Part shown: piece after piece, positions 16,812-26,900 of the stretch
Layout: each line of letters begins with the position of its first letter
Numbering within the stretch: position 1 is the first letter of the stretch
Source: Desulfohalobiaceae bacterium
Lineage (GTDB): Bacteria > Desulfobacterota > Desulfovibrionia > Desulfovibrionales > Desulfothermaceae
Reading direction: 5' to 3'
Length of the DNA: 33,090 nt
Assembly: GCA_021737615.1 (NCBI GenBank)
Contig: JAIPDR010000017.1
Coordinates: forward strand, 1-33,090
Made by a program: the position numbers and the translations under genes
Notes under the pieces: model-generated
What the model was told of the DNA's origin: nothing
Seen by the model: the letters and a program-made list of their open reading frames with translations, nothing else
Databases searched by the model: none

Positions 16812-19484
16812 ATGCAGTTGACCATCAACGGCCGGCGAGTCGAATTCGAACCCGGGCAGACCATTCTGGAGACGGCCGAGGCCCACGGTCTCGAGATCCC
16901 GACGCTTTGCCACCTCAAGCGGGCCTACCCCATCCAGTCCTGCCAGATTTGCCTCGTCGAGGTGGCCGGCCGACAAACCCTACTCCCGGCCTGCGCCACT
17001 CCGGCCGATGCCGGCCTGGACATCCGCACCGACTCCGTCCGGGTGCATGAAGCCAGACGATCCATTCTGCAGATGCTGGCCGCATCCATCCGCCATCCTC
17101 ACCCGGTCCGCAATCAAGCCGGAGACGCAGCCCTTAACCGGCTTCTGACCAGCTACCAGGTCCCTCTGCCCCTGGAACAGGCCACCCGGGACACGGACAC
17201 GGCTCCTTTTGCCACCCCGGACATCGCCTACCGCCCTGAGCACTGCATCCTCTGCCACCGCTGCGTGGTCGCCTGCCGCGAACTCAAGGGAATCGGCGCC
17301 ATCGAGATCATCAAGGAGCATGGTCGAAGCCGGGTGGTGCCCTACCGTCCGGAACTCTGCGAATCCTGCGGCGAGTGCCTCATGACCTGTCCGACCATGG
17401 CCCTGACCGATGCCGTCAGCCCTCAGGGCGACCGGGTCTGGTCAGGGGAAAAGACCCTGACTACCTGCGGCTACTGCGGCTGCGGCTGCCAGCTGGAAAT
17501 CAACACTGATCAGGGCCGGGTCATGGGCATGAGCACACCCTTCGCTTCCGGGGTCAACCAGGGCAGCCTGTGCGTCAAGGGCCGCTTCGGGTACGAGTTC
17601 ATAGGTTCACAGGACCGGCTGGTCAGGCCGTTGATCCGCAAAAACAAAAGCCTTGAGGAGGCCGGCTGGGAGGAAGCCCTGAGCCTGGCGGCCGACAGGC
17701 TGCAGGGTATTCTTCATGCCTCCGGTCCGAACAGCCTGGGCGGACTGGCCTCGGCCAAGTGCACCAACGAGGAGAACTATCTCTTCCAGAAATTCTTCCG
17801 CAGCCTGATCGGCACCAACAATGTGGACCACTGCGCCCGCCTCTGCCACGCCTCTTCAGTGACCGGCCTCAAGGCCGCCTTCGGCAGCGGGGCCATGACC
17901 AACCCCATCCGGGATGTTCTAAAATCCAGGGTCATCCTGATCACCGGGTCCAATATCACCGAAAACCATCCCATCTTCGCCAACTACGTGGTCGAAGCCG
18001 TGCTCAAGCACGGGGCCAGGCTCATCGTGGCCGATCCGAGGCGCATCTGCATCACCCGCTTCGCCGATGTCTGGCTCAGGCCGAAACCGGGCACCAACAT
18101 CGCCTGGCTCAACGGCCTCATGCACATCATCCTGCAAAATGGCTGGCAGGCGGCAGAGTACATCGAAAAGCGGACCGAGGGCTTCGCCGAGCTGGCGGAA
18201 GCGGTCGAGGAATACAGCCCCAAGTACGTGGCCGGGATCAGCGGCATCCCCGAAGACGAGCTCTTCAAGGCGGCCGAGCTCTTCGGGACCCTGCACCCGG
18301 GAAGCATTCTCTACGCCATGGGCATCACCCAGCACGTGTCCGGCACGGCCAATGTCCAGTCCCTGGCCAACCTGGCCATGCTCACCGGCAACGTCGGCCT
18401 CGAAGGCGGCGGGGTCAATCCCCTGCGGGGGCAGAACAACGTCCAGGGGGCCAGCGACATGGGCGGACTGCCCAACGTCCTTCCCGGCTACCAGCCGGTG
18501 ACCGACCCCGAGTCCAGGCGGCACTTCGCCGCGAGTTGGAGTGTGGACAGCCTCCCGGCCGAACCCGGCCTGACCACGAGCGAGATGGCGGCCGGGGGCG
18601 GGGTGACACCGCTTAGAGGGCTGTACATCATGGGCGAGAACCCGGTCCTGAGCGATCCGCATCAGGCCCGGGTCATCGAGACCTTGAAGAATCTCGATTT
18701 CCTGGTGGTCCAGGACATTTTTTTAAGCGACACGGCCAGGCTGGCTGATGTGGTCCTGCCCGGGGCCTGTTTTGCGGAAAAGGAGGGGACCTTCACCAAT
18801 TCCGAGCGAAAGGTCCAGCGGGTCCGCAGGGCGGTCCCGCCTCCGGGCCTTGCCAGGGAGGACCTCTGGATCATCGCCGACCTGGCCGGGCGCATGGGCC
18901 GGGCCTGGGACTACCAGGGGGCCGCCGAGGTCATGCAGGAGATCGCTTCCCTGACTCCGAGCTACGGCGGCCTGACCTACGACCGCCTGGAATACGAGTC
19001 CCCGGCCTGGCCCTGTCCAAAGCCGGATCATCCCGGAACTCCACGCCTCCACCAGGAACGATTCTCCAGAGGCCGGGGCCGTTTCCATCCCCTGACCCAC
19101 CGGGCCGCAGTGGACCCTCCCAGCCGGGACTTTCCCTTGATCCTGACCACGGGCCGGGTCGGCCCGCACTACCACACCGGGACCATGACCCGCAGGGGCA
19201 TCGCTTTGACCAGACTCTATCCCGAAGCCCTGGCTGAAATCAATATCCGGGACGCCGCCCGGCTCGGGGTCGAGGACGGGGACATGGTCCGCATCGAATC
19301 GATCCAGGGGTCGATTCAGGCCAAGGCCCGGGTCTCGGAGCGAACCGATGCAGGGGTGATCTTTGTGCCCTTCCATTTCCGCGAATCTCCGGTCAACGCC
19401 CTGACCGGCTCCGCCCTGGATCCCGAGGCCGGGATCCCGGAGTACAAGGTCACGGCCGTCAGGGTCAAAAAGGCGGAAGGATAG
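16812..19484 (+). CDS. fdhA: Molybdopterin formate dehydrogenase alpha subunit, cysteine type (FdhA/SfrA-like)
   Basis: 890 residues, cytoplasmic (no Tat signal). Order: [2Fe-2S] domain (Cys33, 44, 47, 61), a NuoG-like linker where the usual Cys cluster is replaced by RHPHPVRNQ, double [4Fe-4S] ferredoxin domain (Cys145, 148, 151, 155 and 183, 186, 189, 193), MopB [4Fe-4S] (Cys219, 222, 226, 254), then the catalytic domain. The Mo ligand is Cys345 in DHCARLCHASSV, where FdhF has selenocysteine; His346 follows. RLADVVLPGACFAEKEGTFTNSER and the C-terminal dinucleotide-binding domain are intact. AAGGGAG stands 8 bases before ATG 16812; the frame is open further upstream but overlaps the preceding gene. 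With its neighbour it would link formate (or, if SfrA-like, another donor or acceptor) to NAD(P)H. Confidence 0.9.
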   Translation: MQLTINGRRVEFEPGQTILETAEAHGLEIPTLCHLKRAYPIQSCQICLVEVAGRQTLLPACATPADAGLDIRTDSVRVHEARRSILQMLAASIRHPHPVRNQAGDAALNRLLTSYQVPLPLEQATRDTDTAPFATPDIAYRPEHCILCHRCVVACRELKGIGAIEIIKEHGRSRVVPYRPELCESCGECLMTCPTMALTDAVSPQGDRVWSGEKTLTTCGYCGCGCQLEINTDQGRVMGMSTPFASGVNQGSLCVKGRFGYEFIGSQDRLVRPLIRKNKSLEEAGWEEALSLAADRLQGILHASGPNSLGGLASAKCTNEENYLFQKFFRSLIGTNNVDHCARLCHASSVTGLKAAFGSGAMTNPIRDVLKSRVILITGSNITENHPIFANYVVEAVLKHGARLIVADPRRICITRFADVWLRPKPGTNIAWLNGLMHIILQNGWQAAEYIEKRTEGFAELAEAVEEYSPKYVAGISGIPEDELFKAAELFGTLHPGSILYAMGITQHVSGTANVQSLANLAMLTGNVGLEGGGVNPLRGQNNVQGASDMGGLPNVLPGYQPVTDPESRRHFAASWSVDSLPAEPGLTTSEMAAGGGVTPLRGLYIMGENPVLSDPHQARVIETLKNLDFLVVQDIFLSDTARLADVVLPGACFAEKEGTFTNSERKVQRVRRAVPPPGLAREDLWIIADLAGRMGRAWDYQGAAEVMQEIASLTPSYGGLTYDRLEYESPAWPCPKPDHPGTPRLHQERFSRGRGRFHPLTHRAAVDPPSRDFPLILTTGRVGPHYHTGTMTRRGIALTRLYPEALAEINIRDAARLGVEDGDMVRIESIQGSIQAKARVSERTDAGVIFVPFHFRESPVNALTGSALDPEAGIPEYKVTAVRVKKAEG

Positions 19485-19800
19485 GGCCTTTCCCCAGCCG
19501 AGCCCGGCCTTTCTCTGTTTCACTACGACTTATTGCAGCCTTAAAGTTAATCAGGAATTTAACCGATATACTTCTTAGGTAAGGAGTTTGCATATACTTT
19601 CTTCGTCCTTTCTCTTCCCATTGCCAAGCCTGCACCTGCCTTGCAGTCCCGGATTCCCGGCCGCTTTGACAACTCTTGACACATTGACATCAAGCGGCCA
19701 TATTCCCCAAGCAGCAATGCACGCTACGCTATAAAAGATTTTTCAGAATTAAACGATTGCTTACAAAAAAATTATATCATTTTAAACACGTACTGGGTGC
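19485..19800. other. Intergenic region after the formate dehydrogenase genes
   Basis: No gene is seen. The first 60 bases are GC-rich, with GGCCTTTC repeated directly (19494 and 19507 region) but no strong terminator. Base composition drops towards AT from about 19540. Apart from the promoter/operator at 19659-19704 nothing stands out. Confidence 0.4.
19659..19704 (+). promoter_or_regulatory. Promoter overlapping an inverted repeat with three TTGACA boxes
   Basis: TTGACA occurs at 19666, 19676 and 19684. The middle one is 17 bases from CATATT (19699-19704), a good sigma-70 pair and the same -10 hexamer as at 13995. GGCCGCTTTGA (19659-19669) and TCAAGCGGCC (19690-19699) form a 10-bp inverted repeat with one bulged T around it, a likely operator. 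It would transcribe the orphan gene at 19801. Confidence 0.5.
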
Positions 19801-20274
19801 ATGTCTGTTTGTCTTTCTGATACAAGCAGATTCGTGAATGCCGACAGGTTACTGTATCAATCATACAACATCAGGCTCCAACAAATAGAAGACAAAGAGC
19901 TGTATCATAAGGTTTATCAACATCTTCTAAACCTAAAAGGTAAATCCCATATTGAAAATAAATCAAAAAATAAAAAACTCATTTCCCTTCAAAAAAAGAG
20001 AACTTCTAAAATGATGCAAAAACTGCCCAAAATTATAGAAAAAGGATATAATAAAGGAAGAACACAATCATGCAAAGCCATTTTCACAATTGGAATAACC
20101 CACGCAAAGGACATAATAGGCTATATAAAAGAAAACAGTATTGCTGAATATCATGCTGACCAGGAAATATCGAGCCAGGGGCAAGAGTTGAATCTTATTG
20201 AAAAAGGGTATCAGGTTACCCTCATTATGCCCAAAGCCATGCTGGAAGGAGCCAATCTCTCAGGATCAATTTAG
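19801..20274 (+). CDS. Hypothetical protein in AT-rich DNA
   Basis: 157 residues, family not recognised. The N-terminal half is basic and Lys-rich (KSHIENKSKNKKLISLQKKR); the C-terminal half looks folded, with AIFTIGITHAKDIIGYIKE and a beta-like end YQVTLIMPKAMLE. Composition and codon use (AT-rich, many AAA/ATA codons) differ sharply from neighbours, which suggests acquired DNA. No Shine-Dalgarno is evident at the ATG and an in-frame stop lies 16 bases upstream. It may be the surviving C-terminal end of a longer protein. No signal peptide or membrane segment. Real coding is likely but not certain. Confidence 0.5.
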   Translation: MSVCLSDTSRFVNADRLLYQSYNIRLQQIEDKELYHKVYQHLLNLKGKSHIENKSKNKKLISLQKKRTSKMMQKLPKIIEKGYNKGRTQSCKAIFTIGITHAKDIIGYIKENSIAEYHADQEISSQGQELNLIEKGYQVTLIMPKAMLEGANLSGSI

Positions 20275-20740
20275 CTGATCATGGCTTATTGCAGCCTGCA
20301 TTTCAACAAAAAACATCATAAACATCCCGATCAAGCCGATCAAAAAATCAGTACCATCCGTTTCATAGGCACCTCCCAACCGCAGCCCTTTCCCTTCACC
20401 TCAGTGTACTTGGGGAAGGGCAATCCGCAATGCAGAATTATCGGGTACCGGCTTGAGCGGTTGTGTCCCATTCATCCTCCAGCCGGGCGCTTTTTACTGC
20501 AGCCGACCGCCTGCCCTAAAGCTCTCAGAGCCGGACTGACTTTGCTGAAATCATCAAGTCGTGTCTTGCATCATTCTTGTCTTCGAGATAGTATCGATGC
20601 TGATCCTTGGTTAAGGACTATTTCGAACCGTTATTGCCAGGCCTTCAAAAATATGGACAGAAATGAGCGAACTCAGCCGCTTCAGCGTTCTGCTTACAGA
20701 GGCCCTCTTTCTGCATCTCCTCGTGTTTTTCATACAAGTA
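20275..20740. other. Long non-coding or decayed stretch
   Basis: Frames here are open by chance but have no coding character or family signature. Composition is mixed. The minus strand near 20330-20390 shows GGAGGTG before an ATG, but the frame stops after 8 codons. I see no repeat, tRNA or clear terminator. Confidence 0.4.
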
Positions 20741-20863
20741 TATTTTCACTTTCTTAACGTTCAAACCAACGGCTGCGTCAAGGACACGGCCCTCCTGTCC
20801 GGGCTGACCCAAGCCAGGATTTATGATCTGCTCAAGAAGGGTCCCTATGTTTTTCAAAAATGA
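20741..20863 (+). pseudogene. Fragment resembling the C-terminal Fis-type HTH of a sigma-54 response regulator
   Basis: The plus strand reads YFHFLNVQTNGCVKDTALLS and then GLTQARIYDLLKKG before a stop. This resembles the end of NtrC-type activators (pattern YL..LL..T.GNV..AA...GLSRSRLYDLLKKH). Nothing upstream in this frame resembles an AAA+ domain, so at most a remnant remains. The call rests on one short motif. Confidence 0.4.
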
Positions 20864-21047
20864 ATTCTTGAGACTTTTCTGTAGCATAAGTTTTACTTTT
20901 TGCTTATTATGATTCAAAAAACCTTGAGAAAAATGTTGACAGGCTGTATAGGATTTTCAAGATGAAATAATCCATCTTACCTTGTTATTCTGTTGCTCCC
21001 TAAATATTTCGTTACTAAAAGAAAATTGCATCTGAATTTTTACGGTT

Positions 21048-23285
21048 ATGACCATGAAGCTTAAAACAAAACTGATATGCATTTTTATCTTGTTGAGCAT
21101 AGTACCCTTGATCATAGTCTCCGTTTTGATCTATCGCAACGGCTGCCAGAGAATCGAGCAGGAAACTATAAATCATCTCGTCTCGGTCAATATTTTCAAA
21201 AGCAGCCAATTCGACAGATGGGTGGAGGATTCCAGACAAAGCTCCCAGGAACTGGCCCAGCATCCTTTGCTCAGACAATATGCAGCTGTCCTGTCCAGTC
21301 ATGATACCCCTGAAATCGTATATTACAGGACGAAGAAAAAACTTATTCAGGACCATTTTCTGACGAGGTTGAAGTTTGGCCGTTTTCAAGAGTTATCCCT
21401 TTTGTGCCCGGAGCACGGCACCATCCTGGCCTCCACCAGCGGCAAACAAGAAGGCAGAGTATATAACGGCCAAGCATACTTTATAAAGGGCAAAGCGCAA
21501 ACCCATGTACAAGGCATCTACTACTCCAAAGCAATCGAACAGCCTGTCATGACTATCGGCACACCGGTGAAAGACGTACAAGGGAATCTGCTGGCAGTGC
21601 TTGCCGGACATCTCAATTTGCAAGAACTCACCCGCATCATGGAACAAGGCAGGGAACTTCGCCAAACAGAGGACACTTACCTCGTGAACGCCGCGCATTA
21701 TTTCGTGACCGAACCGCGCTTTGGACAAGGGTTTGCCTTAAAGGAGACTGTCCATACCAAGGGGGTTGAAGACTGCCTGTCCGGAATGGATGGCATGGGT
21801 CTTTACAAAGATTATCGAGGAGTGCCTGTTATGGGAGCCTACCGATGGCTTGAAAACCATCAAATGGGCATCATAAGCGAGATCGATCAAGCGGCCGCCT
21901 CTGAATCAATCTACCAGCTGGCCAGTTTTATAGTCTGGACCACCCTGGCGGTCATAGCAGTTATTTTGGGGGTTGGCGTTTACTTTGCCAGGTCCATTTC
22001 CAACCCTGTTCGCCGACTGGTTGCAGGCACTCAAGAAGTAGGCCTGGGCAATCTGGAATATCGTGTGGATATCAAAACCCATGATGAGTTCACGGAGCTC
22101 TCCCGATCTTTCAACCAGATGACCGAACAGCTCCAGGAGACCACCGTCTCACGTGAAGAATTAAGAAAATTGAACCAGGGCTTGGAACAACGGGTAGCCG
22201 AGCGCACTGCCGAACTGGAGGACATGAACGCCTTCCGGGACAGCATCATGCAACATTCTCCCACCGGTATTGTCGTCTATAATGAAGATGGACAGTGCGT
22301 ATTAGTCAACCAAAGCGCCGCTCGTCTGGTGGGGGCTTCTATGGAGGATCTTTTCAGCCAGAACTTCCGAACCATCAATTCCTGGCAAAAGACAGACCTG
22401 TTGTCCTCTGCCGAAGAGAGCCTGAGAACCGGAGAAACACAGAGAAACACAGTGACAATGACCACCACGTTCGGAAAATGGGTGCATCTGGACTGCCGCT
22501 TCAGCACGTTTCGCATGAAGTCCGATACGCATCTGCTGCTTTTGCTCAACGATATCACCGGACTCAAAGAAAAAGAGACGACCCTGAAGCGTAAAACAGG
22601 CCAGCTCCAGGCCGCGAACAAGGAACTGGAGGCCTTTGCCTATTCGGTCTCCCATGACTTGCGCGCTCCCCTGCGGGCCATCGACGGCTACACCCGTATT
22701 TTGGAGGAGGATTACACCCCGGTGCTCGATGATGAAGGTCGCCGCCTGCTGGGGGTGGTCTGTAGCGAAGCCTTTAGAATGGGTCAACTCATCGACGCAC
22801 TGCTCTCTTATTCCCGCCTTGGAAGGGCTGAGTTGCAGTATTCGGAAATCGACGTGGGCGTCTTGGCCCATTCGATATTTTACGAGCTGACAACTTCTAA
22901 AGACAGGGAACGCATCGTTTTCCAGGCAAAAAACATCCCCCGGGCTCAGGGAGATCCCTCCCTGATGCGCCAAGTCTGGACGAACCTGATCGCCAACGCC
23001 GTCAAATACACGTCAAAACGGGATCAGGCCGTCATCACCGTGAGCGGTGAAGGCATCGGGGATGAGATCGTCTATTCAATCCGCGACAACGGCGCTGGGT
23101 ACGATATGCAGTTTGCGGACAAGCTCTTCGGGGTCTTTCAGCGTCTGCACAGCCAGAAGGAGTTTGAAGGCACCGGTGTCGGTCTGGCCATTGTTCAACG
23201 GGCCGTCATGCGTCACGGCGGGCGGGTCTGGGCTGAAGGGAAGATTGAAAACGGAGCAGCCTTTTTCTTTTCACTTCCACTGTGA
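21048..23285 (+). CDS. Membrane sensor histidine kinase (Cache-HAMP-PAS-HisKA-HATPase)
   Basis: 745 residues in the inner membrane. First helix about 8-29 (LICIFILLSIVPLIIVSVLIY), a double-Cache-like extracytoplasmic sensor (about 30-285), second helix about 290-313, HAMP (about 314-366), coiled coil, PAS (about 392-505). The HisKA of the phytochrome-like HDLRAPLRAIDGY type has His536. The HATPase carries NLIANAVKYT, DNGAGYD and GTGVGLAIV. There is no receiver, so it needs a separate partner. The Rcp1-like regulator 108 bases downstream fits, as phytochrome-type kinases commonly pair with such regulators. ATG 21048 (MTMKLKTK) or ATG 21054 could be the start. Confidence 0.92.
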   Translation: MTMKLKTKLICIFILLSIVPLIIVSVLIYRNGCQRIEQETINHLVSVNIFKSSQFDRWVEDSRQSSQELAQHPLLRQYAAVLSSHDTPEIVYYRTKKKLIQDHFLTRLKFGRFQELSLLCPEHGTILASTSGKQEGRVYNGQAYFIKGKAQTHVQGIYYSKAIEQPVMTIGTPVKDVQGNLLAVLAGHLNLQELTRIMEQGRELRQTEDTYLVNAAHYFVTEPRFGQGFALKETVHTKGVEDCLSGMDGMGLYKDYRGVPVMGAYRWLENHQMGIISEIDQAAASESIYQLASFIVWTTLAVIAVILGVGVYFARSISNPVRRLVAGTQEVGLGNLEYRVDIKTHDEFTELSRSFNQMTEQLQETTVSREELRKLNQGLEQRVAERTAELEDMNAFRDSIMQHSPTGIVVYNEDGQCVLVNQSAARLVGASMEDLFSQNFRTINSWQKTDLLSSAEESLRTGETQRNTVTMTTTFGKWVHLDCRFSTFRMKSDTHLLLLLNDITGLKEKETTLKRKTGQLQAANKELEAFAYSVSHDLRAPLRAIDGYTRILEEDYTPVLDDEGRRLLGVVCSEAFRMGQLIDALLSYSRLGRAELQYSEIDVGVLAHSIFYELTTSKDRERIVFQAKNIPRAQGDPSLMRQVWTNLIANAVKYTSKRDQAVITVSGEGIGDEIVYSIRDNGAGYDMQFADKLFGVFQRLHSQKEFEGTGVGLAIVQRAVMRHGGRVWAEGKIENGAAFFFSLPL

Positions 23286-23393
23286 GCAGCATTGTTGATC
23301 TTTCGACAACAGCCGTTAGAAAATACAATCATACGGTTATCTTGTATCTGGCACTCTTTTTACCTGCATCTCTATTGCATTCAAGGAGAAGTC

Positions 23394-23834
23394 ATGAATA
23401 TCAATAACGTAGTTGATGTCTTGCTGGTCGAAGACAACCCTCGGGATGCAGAGTTGACTGTCCGGGCGCTGCAAAAACAGCATCTGGCCAATAAGATCCA
23501 CACGGTCGAAGACGGCGTGGAAGCGCTCGACTTTTTGTTCTGCCGGGGAACGTATTCCTCCAGAGATATTTGCAATTCCCCTCAAGTTGTGCTCCTGGAT
23601 TTGAAACTTCCCAAAGTCAACGGATTGGAAGTACTGCGGGCCATAAAGCAGGACGAGCGGACCCGCTTCATTCCGGTGGTGGTGGTTACCTCCTCGCGTG
23701 AAGATCCCGATATCAAGGAAGCCTACGCCTTGGGGGTCAATAGCTATGTGGTCAAGCCTGTCGGCTTTAAGGAATTCATTGAGGCCATGAGTCAGGTCGG
23801 CCTTTACTGGCTCCTGGTGAATCAGGGACCGTAA
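23394..23834 (+). CDS. Single-domain response regulator, Rcp1 type
   Basis: 146 residues, a receiver domain without an output domain. Acidic pocket [13 protein letters not shown], phospho-acceptor Asp69 in [13 protein letters not shown], Thr in [13 protein letters not shown], Lys121 in SYVVKPVGF. The insert [13 protein letters not shown] and the end [16 protein letters not shown] mark the Rcp1/phytochrome-associated group. AAGGAGAA stands 3 bases before ATG 23394, which fixes the start although the frame is open upstream. It lies between two kinase genes on the same strand and probably shuttles phosphoryl groups between them. Confidence 0.95.
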   Translation: MNINNVVDVLLVEDNPRDAELTVRALQKQHLANKIHTVEDGVEALDFLFCRGTYSSRDICNSPQVVLLDLKLPKVNGLEVLRAIKQDERTRFIPVVVVTSSREDPDIKEAYALGVNSYVVKPVGFKEFIEAMSQVGLYWLLVNQGP

Positions 23835-23966
23835 AACCATACTGCTTCGAACCCGGAACGCGAAACCCTGAACACAGACGAGAAAACCTTGATCACGAAA
23901 AAGTGACAAAGCGGCTTTCAGCAGCAACAGCTTTATTCTGTCAGAACTGAATTCAACCTCTGATCC

Positions 23967-26900
23967 ATGGTACAAAAGATGCGTATTCTCATCGTCGAAG
24001 ACCTGTCCACTGATGCGGAACTGGCTGAGCGGGAGATATCCAAAGAGATCGGCCCCTGCAAATTCAGGCGGGTAGACACTCAAGAGGAGTACCTGCAAGC
24101 CCTGCAGGAGTTCAGGCCAGAGCTTATTGTTTCCGATTACCTCATGCCCTCCTTCGACGGCCTGAGCGCACTCAAGCTTGCCTTAGAGCATGTGCCGGAA
24201 GTGCCGTTTATCGTATTAACCGGCTCCATGAACGAAGAAACGGCGGTAGAATGTATGAAAGCCGGGGCCTGGGACTATGTGATCAAGGAACATGTCAAAC
24301 GGCTTGCTCCGGCAGTAAGAAGCGCCCTGGAGCAAAAAGAGGTCAACCGTAAGCGCCGGGAGGCCGAGAAAAAGATCGAACATCTGAACAGGATCCTGCA
24401 GGCCATCCGCAATGTCAACCAGTTCATAGTCCGGGAAAAGGACAGCGGCAGGTTGATCCTGAAAGTGTGCGACTGTCTTGTCGAATCCCGCGGTTACATG
24501 AATGCATGGATCGTTCTGCTTCGGGACGTAGGCGGGGTTCTGGACTCTGCAGAATCCGGGTTGGGCAAGGATTTTCGATCCATGCGCGAGAAGCTGGAAA
24601 AGCGGGATTTTCCTCTTTGTGTGCAAAAGGGGTTGGCGCGGTCAGGGGTTCTGGCCATGGAAGGCACTGCTTCCAACTGCTCCGGCTGTCCTCTGAAGAC
24701 TCGGAATTCCGGCTTGGCCTGCCTCACGGTCCGGCTGGAGCACGGGGGCAGAATCTTTGGGTTGGCAACGGTCTCTGTACCTGCTTTTCTGGCAGCAGAC
24801 GAAGAGGAACGATATTTGCTCCAAGAGGTTGCCGATGACATTGGCTTTGCTCTCTATGACATAGAACTGCAGGAGCTTCACAAAAAGGATGAAAATGCGC
24901 TTCAAGAGAGCGAACGTAAGTTTCGTCTTGTGGTGGAAAACGCCAATGAAGGCATTTTTGTCCTGCAAGACGGGGTCTACAAATATGTCAACGAGTATGG
25001 CCTCCGACTCTTCGCACGTACCAGGGAGGAACTTGTCGGAGCCCCAATTCTGCAGAACGTGCACCCGGAAGACCGGGACCTGATTAAGGACCGGATCGAG
25101 GCCCGTATGGACGGAAAACCGGTCGCTGACATCATTGAACACAGGATCATCGATGCACATAAAACCGAGAAATGGGTCGAGACCAGAGGAGTGCTGTCAA
25201 CCTGGGAAGGACGCACAGCCAACATCGGGTTTGCCACCGAGATCACAAAGCGCAAACTGGCCGAAAAGGAACTCGACAAAAGCCGGACAATTCTCGCCGA
25301 AGCCGAAAAAGTGGCCGGACTCGGGGGTTGGGAGTGGGATGTCCTGAACGACACCTGGACCATGTCCGACAACTGGCTCCGCATCCACGGCTGTTCGAAT
25401 TCTAGGTTCACGACTTCCGAACTACTGCCGATCATACATCCACAAGACAGGGAAAAGGTCCACCAGACACTGACCAGAGCCGCTCAGACAGGCAAACCGT
25501 ATGACGTCATACACCGTATCGTGCGCCAGAATACAGGGGAGGTTAGGGTCATCCGTGCCTACGGCGAGACCAGGCTGGACACCTCTGGCATGGTCAAGAA
25601 GATGTTTGGAGCCGATCAGGACATCACGGCCCAGGTGCAGGCCAAAGAGGCCTTGCAGGAAAGCGAGTCCAGATACCATGAACTCTTTGACAGCATACGC
25701 GATGCGATCCTGGTGGCGGACACCGACAGAAACATTGTCGACTGCAACACAGCCTTTGCCGAACTGTTCGGATACACCTGCGATGAAATCAAGAGCCTGA
25801 AAACATACTCTGTGTATCATGATTTGGAAGAATACGAGAAGATGGGAGAAGAGATACGAAAAAATGCCGGCGTCCCGAAATTTATTTATACGATCAATTA
25901 TGTAAAGAAATCAGGCGAGGTCTTCACCGGCGAGACCAATGTCTTTTTTCTCAAAAACAAAATGGGAGAAATCACGGGTTATATCGGATTGATACGTGAC
26001 GTCACAGAGCGCATCAAAGCGGAAGAGGAGAGATCCAAGCTTGAAGTCAACCTGAGGCAGGCTCAGAAAATGGAGGCCATCGGCACCTTGGCCGGAGGCA
26101 TTGCCCATGATTTCAACAATATACTGAGCAGTATTCTAGGCTTCACCGAGCTGGCTCTGTCTGAGACAGACAAAAGATCCACGGCCCATCAATTTCTCCA
26201 ACAAGTGCTTGAGTCCGGGGAAAGAGCCACCAACCTGGTTCGCCAGATTTTAAACTTCAGCCGGCAAACGGAGGAAAAACCAAAGCCTCTGCAGATGGAT
26301 CTTATCGTCAAGGAAGTCCTCAAACTGCTCCGAGCCTCCATCCCTTCGACCATCGCCATCAATGAATCCATTGCCAAGGACCTGCCCATTCTCATCGCCG
26401 ATGCGACGAAGATTCATCAGGTGGTCATGAACCTCTGCACCAATGCGGTTCAGGCCATGGTGGACAGCGGTGGAACGCTCACCGTCAGTCTGGAGCAGAC
26501 TTCTTTGGAGCTTCAAGAGAGGACCGCTTCTTCGGATCTCTTGCCAGGGCGTTATGTTCAGCTCTCGGTACGCGACACCGGCCCGGGCATCCCCCACGGG
26601 ATCAAGGACTCGATTTTCGATCCCTACTTCACAACCAAGGCAAAGGGAGAGGGCACCGGCCTGGGCCTGGCCGTGGTCTACTCTATCGTGCAGGGGCTTG
26701 GCGGATTGATATCCGTCTCCAGCCAGCCGGGACAGGGAGCCTATTTTAAAGTGCTCCTGCCGGTTGCTGAACAGGATTTGAACGAAAAGCAGGCTGATCA
26801 AGCGACTGAGGCTGAGCGTACATTGCCCTCTGGCAGCGGACACATTCTGTTCGTGGATGATGAACCGCCCATTGTGGACTTCTGCAGGATCATGCTGGAA

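Noticed and set aside
19494-19520. Possible terminator after the formate dehydrogenase genes
   Set aside because: GGCCTTTC is a direct, not inverted, repeat, and the GGGC/GCCC pairing is too short and loose to support a terminator.
20281-20757. Plus-strand 158-codon frame
   Set aside because: No ribosome binding site, no recognisable domain, and irregular composition; treated as a chance frame in non-coding DNA.
20645-20917. Minus-strand 90-codon frame
   Set aside because: Antisense to the Fis-type HTH relic, with no start signal or family resemblance.
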